From an uncultured Pseudomonadales bacterium (GTDB lineage Bacteria; Pseudomonadota; Gammaproteobacteria; Pseudomonadales; Pseudohongiellaceae): 14,169 nucleotides of DNA. Location of the stretch: positions 1-14,169 of the forward strand of contig CALKDE010000328.1 in the NCBI GenBank assembly GCA_938082955.1. Direction: 5' to 3'. The notes beneath the pieces are model-generated. The model searched no databases. It saw nothing but the letters and a program-made list of their open reading frames with translations, and had not been told where the DNA came from. Shown one piece after another: positions 1-6,283 of the stretch (the first letter of the stretch is position 1; the number at the start of each line of letters is the position of its first letter). Both the position numbers and the translations under genes were made by a program.

Positions 1-1
1 T

Positions 2-187
2 CCTATCTTATGCACCCGTATGGCTGCCGAGGATTCCAACTTTGAGGATGTCCTGACTCTCGCAGCACAGGGCGACTTAGAGTCAATATTCAGTGTAGGA
101 GTTCATTACCTCAGCGGAGATGGCGTAACCAAGAACAAAGATGAAGCTATAAAATGGTTAGAGCTAGCTGCCAATAGCGGACCTTAA
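2..187 (+). CDS. Sel1-repeat protein, C-terminal end (partial, possibly truncated)
   Basis: The frame is open from the window edge to a TAA at 185-187. It encodes about 61 residues containing one Sel1-type helical repeat: LAAQGDLESIFSVGVHYL followed by SGDGVTKNKDEAIKWLELAA. Sel1 repeats form alpha-alpha solenoids that usually mediate protein-protein contacts, often in the periplasm. The upstream part is outside the window, so a start and signal peptide cannot be judged; ATG at 20 is an in-frame possibility only. The protein ends just after AANSG, where a further repeat normally begins. The stop lies about 10 bp before a TTTTTACTCTGACC motif and a tandem repeat, so the gene may have lost its 3' part. 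Family call is fairly firm; truncation is inferred. Confidence 0.7.
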   Translation, partial: PILCTRMAAEDSNFEDVLTLAAQGDLESIFSVGVHYLSGDGVTKNKDEAIKWLELAANSGP

Positions 188-196
188 GACTGCTGT

Positions 197-211
197 ATTT
201 TTACTCTGACC
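197..211. repeat. Left arm of imperfect inverted repeat around the dehydrogenase gene
   Basis: ATTTTTACTCTGACC matches the reverse complement of 1850-1864 at 14 of 15 positions, so the two copies bracket the cytochrome c-PQQ dehydrogenase gene. The core TACTCTGACCC is also the core of the 28-bp inverted repeat around the RAYT gene at 6805-7616. This suggests a shared mobile or repeat origin. Confidence 0.5.
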
Positions 212-250
212 CTATCTATTTAACCCTATCTATTTAACCCTATCTATTTT
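209..250. repeat. 14-bp tandem repeat, three copies
   Basis: The unit ACCCTATCTATTTA occurs at 209-222 and 223-236. A third copy at 237-250 differs only in its last base. The array directly continues from the TACTCTGACC motif and runs into the 3' end of the dehydrogenase gene: the TAG stop (240-242 on the minus strand) and its last two or three codons lie inside the third unit. A 14-bp period also occurs at 7604-7630. Confidence 0.85.
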
Positions 251-1787
251 GCGGAATGAGCCTGACAATTTGTCCACCCGCATTGTGTTCGAACAGCACA
301 TAAATTGTACCGTCATATCCCTGCTCGACATCCCGAACGCGGCCAATCCCCTCAAAAAGTGTTTCTCGACTTACAAAGCTATTATTCTCGATAGTGATGC
401 GAAACAGGCTGCGTGCTTTTAGTGAACCTACAATAAAGTCGCCACGCCATTCAGGGAACTGTTCGCTGTTTGCAATAATAAAACTGGACACAGCAGGGGA
501 AGGTGTTAGATCCACAACAGGCTGTTCAATGTCTGATAATTCAAAGGCTATCCCCAGGTCTTTACCATATTCAACGGGGGTTCCGTCGTAATCGATTCCC
601 AGGGAGTACAATGGCCAGCCGTAGTTTGCCCCGGGTCGCAAAAGATTTATTTCATCGCCACCGCGCGGACCGTGCTCGCTGCCCCACAACTCACCATTGG
701 CCGCATCGAATTCCAATCCTTGTGGGCTGCGATGGCCGTATGTATAAATGCTGCGATAAACATCGCTGCGGTGTGCAAATGGATTGTCTATCGGGATACT
801 GCCGTCGTCATTCACGCGATGGATTTTGCCACACGGTGTAGTCAAATCCTGAATGCCGCTTGCGTTGCCACCGCACTTCATACCAATGGTGAAATAGACA
901 TGACCGAAATTATCAAACGCAACACGCCCACCGGCACCAATGTCGCCAGCCAGCCCATAATCTTCAATCGGTGCCTGCCAGATAATTTGCTCATCAATCC
1001 AGGCGCCGTTCTCTATACGGCCGCGTACTAGCCGGTTCATCGATACAGGGCGTTCTCGTTCACGACTCAAGTCGTTGCAGTCTTCGCAGCGATGACTGTG
1101 ATAAAGGTAGATCCAACCATTCTCTTCGTAGTTAGGGTGAAGCAGGATATCGAATAGCCACCCCATTCCCCGCTCAATATCGATACGCGATTCAAGTCGA
1201 TAAATATCATCGAAAGCGTCCGGGGTTCCCTCAATGAGTTCCGATTTTTGCCCATCAGGACTGACAATACGCAGGCCTCTGGTTTTTTCAGTTACCAAAA
1301 GGCTGCCATCAGGCAGAGGCGCAATGGAAAACGGCAAAGGGTCAAGATCATCTATCAGGGTGTCTAGGCGGAAATTAAGGCTTTCAGTCTCGAATACATT
1401 ATCTGGAATCAAGAGTGGGGCATCATAATTAGAGGTGACGTAACCGACGTTGGCTCGTGTTTCCAACACATACAGTGCTATACCCTTGATCTCAACCGGC
1501 GAGAAAATATCGCGCCAGGCAGGCATGCCAGCAGGTTCATAGCCATTAGTTATGCTGGCGGTGATGTCCGACATGGACTCACCGTGGCTCAGGTCGCCAC
1601 GTAGCGGCGAGCCCTGAGGCGCACCTTCCAGGTTTTCACCATGACAAACAGCGCAATTTTCCCGGAATAAATTTCTTGATTCTGTAATGCCAGAATAAGC
1701 GGCAGACTCAACCTGAGCGAAGCTTGGAGCAGACAGCAGAAAGATGGCTGCTAGAATAAAAGCTGAGACAAATAATTTCGGTTTCAT
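240..1787 (-). CDS. Secreted cytochrome c / PQQ-dependent sugar dehydrogenase fusion
   Basis: Predicted periplasmic quinoprotein that oxidises an aldose or related sugar and passes electrons to a covalent haem. Residues 1-25 form a signal peptide ending SAPSFAQ. A cytochrome c domain follows, with the haem motif CAVCH at 45-49 and a likely axial Met at 88 (AGMPAW). The rest is a six-bladed glucose/sorbosone dehydrogenase propeller with the hallmark YGHRSPQG near 350 and SEHGPRGGDEINLLRPGANY near 370-389. Known relatives are soluble aldose dehydrogenases of the YliI/GSDH type. The usual HRNPQG reads HRSPQG here, so a residue normally near PQQ is changed. ATG at 1787 is preferred over GTG at 1793 because AGGG lies 10 bases upstream. 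No neighbour suggests the substrate. Confidence 0.88.
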   Translation of the reverse strand: MKPKLFVSAFILAAIFLLSAPSFAQVESAAYSGITESRNLFRENCAVCHGENLEGAPQGSPLRGDLSHGESMSDITASITNGYEPAGMPAWRDIFSPVEIKGIALYVLETRANVGYVTSNYDAPLLIPDNVFETESLNFRLDTLIDDLDPLPFSIAPLPDGSLLVTEKTRGLRIVSPDGQKSELIEGTPDAFDDIYRLESRIDIERGMGWLFDILLHPNYEENGWIYLYHSHRCEDCNDLSRERERPVSMNRLVRGRIENGAWIDEQIIWQAPIEDYGLAGDIGAGGRVAFDNFGHVYFTIGMKCGGNASGIQDLTTPCGKIHRVNDDGSIPIDNPFAHRSDVYRSIYTYGHRSPQGLEFDAANGELWGSEHGPRGGDEINLLRPGANYGWPLYSLGIDYDGTPVEYGKDLGIAFELSDIEQPVVDLTPSPAVSSFIIANSEQFPEWRGDFIVGSLKARSLFRITIENNSFVSRETLFEGIGRVRDVEQGYDGTIYVLFEHNAGGQIVRLIPQNR

Positions 1788-1828
1788 GGTCACTGGACCC
1801 TAGTAGCGATTTCTATTGTGTCATGGCT

Positions 1829-1855
1829 ATTGTACTAATTCTTAAAGCCGGTCAA
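1829..1855 (-). promoter_or_regulatory. Candidate promoter for the dehydrogenase gene
   Basis: On the minus strand TTGACC (1850-1855) is followed after 15 bp by TACAAT (1829-1834), about 40 bp before the gene's ATG. Spacing is shorter than the usual 16-18 bp, so this is a weak candidate. The -35 element lies inside the repeat arm at 1850-1864. Confidence 0.3.
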
Positions 1856-1864
1856 AGTAAAAAT
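1850..1864. repeat. Right arm of imperfect inverted repeat around the dehydrogenase gene
   Basis: GGTCAAAGTAAAAAT is the reverse complement of 197-211 with one mismatch. Its resemblance to the RAYT flank (GGTCAGAGTAAATAT) suggests the same repeat family, but the sequences are short and AT-rich. Confidence 0.4.
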
Positions 1865-2092
1865 GGGGACCAACCTTGTTTTATGGTTGTCAGCTTTCGG
1901 CCCAGGCCATGTAAAAACACACGATACACCATTGATTGAACCAATATAAGCCTCTGCTCGGTTCCCCAGAGTCATTAACCAAGCCAGTTATAATATCGGT
2001 TGTTCTGAAACAACAAATTTTCTCTTCGCCTGTCGTTCGTTAGAAGGCTTGATAACACTTAGTTCCTGCTTTTTTACAGACAAACATAAGCC
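1865..2092. other. Intergenic stretch without a recognisable gene
   Basis: No credible coding region is seen on either strand. The part nearest 2092 may belong to the 3' end of the decayed insertion sequence. The only structure noticed is a small hairpin at 1999-2014 (GTTGTT, loop CTGA, AACAAC), with no run of T that would make it a convincing terminator. Confidence 0.5.
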
Positions 2093-2735
2093 CTATGCTT
2101 GCATCGCCTGCATTAAAGCCATCACACCCATAATACTCATCACACGTTTTATATTGTAGGCCAACACATGCAAACTCATCTCGGTGCTGACATGTTCCAG
2201 CGTTCTCATCAAGAAGTGTGTAGATCCCATCCAGTGCTTGATAGTACCGAAGGGGGGCTATACCGTTTTCTTGTGCAATAACATAGCGTCAGGGTTTTTC
2301 TCCAGCTTGCTCTGCATGAATTCTAGAATTCCTTCATGCTCCCAGCATTTTATGCGCCGTTCTTTTCCAGTGGTACATTGAGCCTTCCGCTCACAGCTTC
2401 CACAGGCTGAACTGGTATAGGCATGCAACTTCATCTCGTTCTCTACCGTACTAAAGCGATTAGTTAGTCGCTGACCTGCGGAGCAAAGGTACTCACCTTC
2501 CCCAGCAAGGTACGAGAAGTCCTGTTTGCCATAACGATCCTAGGCTTTGCTGGTCAAGGTCAGTGGTTTGGGAACATTAGGTGTAATACCATCACTGTCA
2601 CAAGTCACGATCTCTTTACCACTGAAGTAACCCCCATCAGCAAACACTTCCAAGGTTTCGCTGCCTATGGCTGTACGTGCCTTCTGAGCCATGACAGCCA
2701 GTTGATTCCTGTCACTACCACAAATATGAATATTC
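2093..2735 (-). pseudogene. IS1182-like transposase remnant (5' truncated, two in-frame stops)
   Basis: Read through its stops, this frame gives the C-terminal half of a DDE transposase: GSDRNQLAVMAQKA, EVFADGGYFSGKEI (second catalytic Asp region), DRYGKQDFSYL, a Cys-rich patch (ACGSCERKAQC), PFGTIKHWMGSTHFLMRTLE and a tail SLHVLAYNIKRVMSIMG. TAG codons interrupt it at 2540-2542 and 2258-2260; the final stop is 2093-2095. The second TAG falls where intact relatives read TVEHPFGTIKHW, so it appears to replace the Glu thought to complete the DDE triad. The N-terminal half with the first Asp is missing, and homology fades around 2735, close to the stop of the neighbouring gene. No terminal inverted repeat could be found. 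The element is dead; IS1182 assignment is from remembered family motifs. Confidence 0.82.
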
Positions 2736-2747
2736 TTTTTATAAGTT

Positions 2748-3398
2748 TCATAAAGGAAACCCTTGAAAGCCTTCTTCAAACTGAACACCTAAACTATTTA
2801 GGTACATCGCCACTAAGTTGTATTGGCCAACGGTAAACACTGCTTCCATCAATTGCCGCTTGTCATAGCGTACTGCTAACTTGTTCCAAGTGACATCAGT
2901 AATCAAGGCATTACTATGCAGTTCATCCGCCGCTCTTAATAGTGTGCTATCCCAATCAGTCCATCCACTGGCATCTGGACCTTCAAGAATGTTTTCTAAC
3001 TCTGCTTCAGTTATGCCAACACTCAAGGCAAGACCCCGATGTGCTGCCCACTCATAGGCACCACCATTCAACCACCCAATTCTTAGTATTAGCAATTCCC
3101 TATCTCGAGTTGGTAGAGAAGAGTCCTGGAGCAAATAATCGGTGAACTCCAACCACGCATTACAAAGGTCCGGCGCTTGGGCACAGGTGGACCAAACGCC
3201 AAGCACGCTGCCATTATTTTCTCGCGGCTCAAGGATTGCTCTTTCGGCAATCGACCAGGGTTTCTCAACTCGGGGAATTCGTTCTGAATCAAGTGGTGGG
3301 CCACCGTCTGTATTAGACTGAGCATAGCCAAGAGTAGGCAGTACAAGTAATGCGCAAAGCAAAAAGAGTAATTTATTTCTAATTGTCCTTATTACCAT
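2748..3398 (-). CDS. Secreted carboxymuconolactone decarboxylase (CMD/AhpD-fold) family protein
   Basis: A 216-residue protein with an N-terminal signal peptide (LLFLLCALLVLPTLGYAQ, residues 10-27) and an AhpD-like helical domain. The motif RDRELLILRIGWLNGGAYEW at residues 98-117 followed by AAHRG (His120) is typical of the CMD family. The CxxC of peroxidase-type AhpD is absent, so thiol peroxidase activity is unlikely; the true reaction is unknown. The start at 3398 is chosen because GGAG sits 8 bases upstream and the signal peptide begins there; the frame stays open upstream into a dispersed repeat. The C-terminus LGVQFEEGFQGFPL looks near complete, although the transposase remnant begins almost at the stop, so the last residues may have been replaced. 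It appears monocistronic. Confidence 0.85.
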   Translation of the reverse strand: MVIRTIRNKLLFLLCALLVLPTLGYAQSNTDGGPPLDSERIPRVEKPWSIAERAILEPRENNGSVLGVWSTCAQAPDLCNAWLEFTDYLLQDSSLPTRDRELLILRIGWLNGGAYEWAAHRGLALSVGITEAELENILEGPDASGWTDWDSTLLRAADELHSNALITDVTWNKLAVRYDKRQLMEAVFTVGQYNLVAMYLNSLGVQFEEGFQGFPL

Positions 3399-3429
3399 AA
3401 TTAATACTCCAAATTTATCGTGTCGGAAT

Positions 3430-3529
3430 CGTTCGTCCACAATAGTCTGTATAGGGGTGCAATGGAACCATTCTGACTTACCGGTGTGTGCCACTAGGCA
3501 GGGGTGCTGGCTGGGCGGTTACTAGAAAA
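3430..3529. repeat. ~100-bp dispersed repeat, copy A
   Basis: About 90 percent identical to 6094-6192 in the same orientation, judged by eye, starting CGTTCGTCCACAATAGT and ending near GGGCGGTTACTAGAAAA. It ends 31 bp ahead of the start codon of the CMD-family gene; copy B sits 30 bp ahead of another gene. It includes a small palindrome (AATGGAACCATT). The repeat family is not recognised. A mobile 5'-leader or promoter element is possible. Confidence 0.85.
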
Positions 3530-3849
3530 CAAGGGGTGGGGTTAGTCTAACTTCATGGGACACAGCGCGATAACTCGATACAAGCTAAGCCAATTGGCTA
3601 CAATCTATAAAGTTATACAATACAGAGGCCTATCTTTTGTAGGCTGTTGTGGAGAATTGGTATAATTAGTAAGCGACGGATTATGGGAATTTATAGTCCG
3701 TTGGCTCGAGCATACAGTTCAGAAAATCCCCTTACCGCTCTTCCGTTCTTTCTAAGAATGGCCTTTAACTTGTCAATGCCCCCTCGGTATTGTCGGGTTC
3801 GAATCCTTCAAATCACGTGCACATAAATTAGCGTACGAAAAGCCCAACA
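3530..3849. other. Intergenic region with one hairpin
   Basis: No gene is seen between the repeat and the end of the 356-residue gene. A hairpin at 3674-3703 pairs CGACGGATTAT with ATAGTCCGTTG (11 bp including two G-U pairs, loop GGGAATTT). It lies downstream of the selenoprotein operon but has no following run of T on the minus strand, so it is not a clear intrinsic terminator. A smaller hairpin, GCCTA/TAGGC, is at 3628-3644. Confidence 0.4.
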
Positions 3850-4920
3850 CTAGCCACCGTTAAAATTTGGCACTTCACAATAGAAATCAGCCTCCACTTT
3901 TACACTGACCGCAGAATTTTTGTTGGCCCCAGCGCTCCAACTGGGCATCACCATTGAGTACAGGCCGCTGCCGCCGGACATCAGTACCAATAGCTGCTCT
4001 GGGCCAGTGAACGCTTGCCTTGGGTTTAGAGTTTTGCGGGCAAAACCTGCACATAGTCGATTTGCTTCGGCACCGTCCATTTTGCAACGCTGATAGATTT
4101 CAGTAGCAATATCCTGACGGCTTAAGCCTGCTTTATGAAGAACACTGGCGTGTTCTGGGTTTAGCACTATGGTCGCCATCCCGCTGGTTAAAATGGCGTT
4201 ATTAGTAGCCGCATTCGCCAACCCAATTGCCAGTACTTCCAATAGCAGCGCATATTGATTCGGGTCATCACCATCACCGCTAAATAAAACCGAGTGCGGC
4301 GCCTCCGCTCCGATGACAGTAACGACACTGTCTTGCGAATCAAACCCAAGGTCCACATGCATAGGAGGAAATGGAGATGCCTCTTCATTCTCTGCCAAAC
4401 AGTAGCTGAATTTGCCGGGGTGGCCCAATAGCGCCATATCTGAGGTGCCGGGTCTACCACCCCCAATGTTTATCATCGCTAATCGTAATGCGCGGCCGAT
4501 AGACGCGTTCGCTCGATGGCCAGGCCCAAGTGCGCCATAGCTGCTACTAACAGGACCGCAAGTGTGTCGTGCTGGACCATTCACAATAATAAGGGGTGCC
4601 GTGCAGTGGGTGGTCGCCTGCATTTCAGTGAGATCGAAACGAGGATCGATTACCGCTTTAAGCGCTGCTACAACCAAAGGCATATAGTCTGGCAGACAGC
4701 CCGCCATCACAGCAGCAACTGCCACTTTCTCGAGAGTTGCCATGCCGTTGGCAGGGCCCATGGTTCCCAGCATCATGTCGGCATCTTGTCCGGACGCCAA
4801 AACCATTTTGCTGACTCTTGCTGGTGTTGGAATAATCACCGGCAACCCATCCGTCATATGGCGATTGTGCAAATCTTCTAGTGCAGCTTCTTCATCTGCA
4901 GCGCTAAACAAATCAGTCAT
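3850..4920 (-). CDS. Conserved protein of unknown function, coupled partner of the UGSC selenoprotein
   Basis: A 356-residue protein without signal peptide or clear membrane helix. Visible features are TDGLPVIIPTPARVSKM (residues 23-39), LEKVAVAAVMAGCLPDYMP (63-81), THCTAPLIIVNGP (104-116), an Ala/Gly-rich stretch GPGHRANASIGRALRL (132-147), AENEEASPFPPMHV (176-189) and MSGGSGLYSM near 314-323. I recall similar proteins beginning DGLPVxPPT beside or fused with UGSC proteins, with no known reaction. Its ATG at 4920 has GAGG 6 bases upstream and overlaps the end of the selenoprotein gene by 8 bases (ATGACTGA), so the two are probably translationally coupled and act together. Conserved Cys and His near 105-121 could hold a metal or face the partner's redox centre, but this is speculation. 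A TTG at 4932 is rejected in favour of the ATG. Confidence 0.82.
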   Translation of the reverse strand: MTDLFSAADEEAALEDLHNRHMTDGLPVIIPTPARVSKMVLASGQDADMMLGTMGPANGMATLEKVAVAAVMAGCLPDYMPLVVAALKAVIDPRFDLTEMQATTHCTAPLIIVNGPARHTCGPVSSSYGALGPGHRANASIGRALRLAMINIGGGRPGTSDMALLGHPGKFSYCLAENEEASPFPPMHVDLGFDSQDSVVTVIGAEAPHSVLFSGDGDDPNQYALLLEVLAIGLANAATNNAILTSGMATIVLNPEHASVLHKAGLSRQDIATEIYQRCKMDGAEANRLCAGFARKTLNPRQAFTGPEQLLVLMSGGSGLYSMVMPSWSAGANKNSAVSVKVEADFYCEVPNFNGG

Positions 4921-5449
4921 GGTCTGCCTCAAGCGCTTTGATGATCAAAGGAGCGTAGTCGGCCGCGATTGCTTTCATGTTCTTGGTACCAGTACCCGCA
5001 ATAGGATGCGGAAGTTGAACTCGGGGCACATCAGGCATGCCCAGAGACTGGGCAACAAAATCCCCCTGAGGCCAAAATTCGTCAGTGACTAAAGCCACTA
5101 CAGGAATACCAATTCTTGCCAAGTTCACGCCGTCACGCACGGTGCCGGTAGTGCAGGAACCTCAATGCCCATAGGCAGCTACAACCGCTTGACACTCACT
5201 TTTAATTTTAGAAATCATTTCTTCATTGGCGGGCATAGATGCATTGCCTTTATTGTAGCTATACACCTCGATACCAGGCTCAATTGCTTGCATGGCTTTT
5301 TGGATTTCATTCAGAAAATTCTCTGAATCAGGAAAACCATTCGCTAAAAAGCCAATGTTGATTTCCTTGCTCCCCGTGACACTAGCAGACAATGTGTACG
5401 GCTCTACTTCCAAAACCACCTGAGCTGCGGGATTGTGATATTCGATCAT
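4913..5449 (-). CDS. UGSC-family selenoprotein (in-frame TGA at 5162-5164 read as selenocysteine)
   Basis: One 178-residue protein is obtained if TGA at 5162-5164 is read through: the frame before it ends VVAAYGH and continues in the same frame with GSCTTGTVRDGVNLARIG. This gives U96-G97-S98-C99, the signature of the UGSC (seleno)protein family, known from marine metagenomes and existing in Sec and Cys forms; its function is undetermined. The domain looks like an alpha/beta fold with the U-x-x-C redox pair after a beta strand, then GIPVVALVT and PHPIAGTGTK. This layout resembles GrdB and PrdB of glycine and proline reductases. ATG at 5449 has AAGGA 8 bases upstream. The protein is cytoplasmic with no signal peptide. 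The downstream gene overlaps by 8 bases. An automatic caller would split this into two hypothetical ORFs (5162-5449 and 4913-5140). A nonsense mutation is the alternative, but the stop falls exactly at the U position and a SECIS-like hairpin follows. Confidence 0.88.
5126..5153 (-). promoter_or_regulatory. Candidate bacterial SECIS hairpin
   Basis: Counting from the base after TGA, bases +9 to +36 fold as CAC/GUG, a small internal loop (UA/C), CCG/CGG, a G-A mismatch, then CAC/GUG closed by the 5-base loop CGUGC at +21 to +25. GUUC (+2 to +5) can pair with GAAC (+36 to +39) as an alternative base. Bacterial SECIS elements lie directly after UGA, with the apical loop roughly 16-37 bases downstream and a G within its first two bases. 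Here the loop begins after 20 bases and its second base is G, followed by U as in the GU of E. coli fdhF. The fold was done by eye. SelB would bind this loop. Confidence 0.7.
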
Positions 5450-5589
5450 GATAACGTTCCTTTGAATTTAGTAGGCCAAAACTTAGCAGACCTAGGTTAG
5501 GAGTTCTTTCAAGAGCTTACCCTAAAGCACCATAGGGGCATAACTCGCGACAGGCTTTGGATACCTGACCACGTTGTGTAGTTAGTCAT

Positions 5590-6063
5590 CTACCTAAGCC
5601 CGAAAAAATCGTCTAGCGGACAATCAATTTCACTAATAGATTCGAGATATGACCTAAAAGAAGGCGTGGCTTGACCGAATAGCATATACCTCGCTTGGCA
5701 ACTTCGTAGAGTCAATGCGATTCTCAATTCTGCCAATTTCCAAACATCTTCCGGCAAGAGGCCAAGTGAATATTGTTGATAAGCGTTTTGGAGGGATAAG
5801 GCCCTGATTCGGTTAATTTGATTAAAAATCGGTAAATCACTATTTGTCACACCCGAACTGAAATACTTTGGGTCTGAAAGCTCAATTACTTTTTCATTAC
5901 CCTCTAATGAGGCAAGAAAGATTGCCGTTAAATTATCAGTTCTCGCCTGAGTTTGGGCACCTAGAGCTATCACTTGAGACTGACGCAATTGCAATCCCAC
6001 AAATACCAAAGAAGCGATGACTGCTATTACTCCAACAACATTAACTGCTCGCTCGATGTTCAC
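5590..6063 (-). CDS. Small membrane-anchored protein of unknown function (paralogue 1)
   Basis: A 157-residue protein with one N-terminal membrane helix (VVGVIAVIASLVFVGLQLRQ, residues 9-28) and a predicted soluble helical region. It belongs to a widespread but uncharacterised group with the signature SLxFVGxQxRQSQ followed by AQTQAR. It shares this and the segment NAYQQYSLGLLPEDVWKLAE with the next gene upstream (6284-6772), so the two are paralogues. The start is GTG at 6063: a TGA lies immediately upstream in frame and GGGAGA is about 10 bases away. Copy B of the dispersed repeat ends 30 bp before the start. Base composition looks more AT-rich than the genes at 8-14 kb. No function is assigned. 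Confidence 0.75.
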   Translation of the reverse strand: MNIERAVNVVGVIAVIASLVFVGLQLRQSQVIALGAQTQARTDNLTAIFLASLEGNEKVIELSDPKYFSSGVTNSDLPIFNQINRIRALSLQNAYQQYSLGLLPEDVWKLAELRIALTLRSCQARYMLFGQATPSFRSYLESISEIDCPLDDFFGLR

Positions 6064-6093
6064 TCAGTATATTCTCCCATATAGATACCTAAC

Positions 6094-6192
6094 CGTTCGT
6101 CCACAATAGTATTTATAGGGGTGCAATGGAACCATTCTGACTTATCGGGGTGTGCTCCTAAGGCGGGTGCTGGCTGGGCGGTTACCAGAAAA
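6094..6192. repeat. ~100-bp dispersed repeat, copy B
   Basis: Direct copy of 3430-3529 with scattered substitutions and small indels around CGGGGTGTGCTCCTAAGGCG. In the sense of the downstream gene it occupies the 5' leader or promoter position, 30 bp before the GTG start. Weaker similarity may continue to about 6215. Confidence 0.85.
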
Positions 6193-6283
6193 AAGGAGCG
6201 GGCAGAGCTATCTAAGGCTGAAGAGCCAATGGATAGGCATTGGGCTGTAGCAGTTGTGGAGCCTGGTTAATGCTTGGTATAGC

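Noticed and set aside
2540..2788. Independent 82-residue protein
   Set aside because: It is a chimera of antisense-frame sequence from the CMD gene's end and the middle of the decayed transposase.
3399..3494. N-terminal extension of the CMD-family gene to GTG 3494
   Set aside because: The extension is encoded by the dispersed repeat, puts 32 residues ahead of a clear signal peptide, and ignores the good GGAG site before ATG 3398.
3430..3529. Dispersed repeat as an integron attC site
   Set aside because: GGCGGTTAC does not satisfy the GTTRRRY core, no matching inverse core was found, and the flanking genes do not form a cassette array.
3791..3810. tRNA T-arm-like sequence GGGTTCGAATCC
   Set aside because: Only the loop and two or three stem pairs fit; no acceptor, anticodon or D arm is present upstream. 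At most a tRNA scrap.
5162..5449. A complete 95-residue protein ending at TGA 5162-5164, with a separate 75-residue gene at 4913-5140
   Set aside because: The same frame continues with GSCTTGTV, matching the UGSC family, and the second frame would need a GTG start without a ribosome site. Read-through as selenocysteine explains both.
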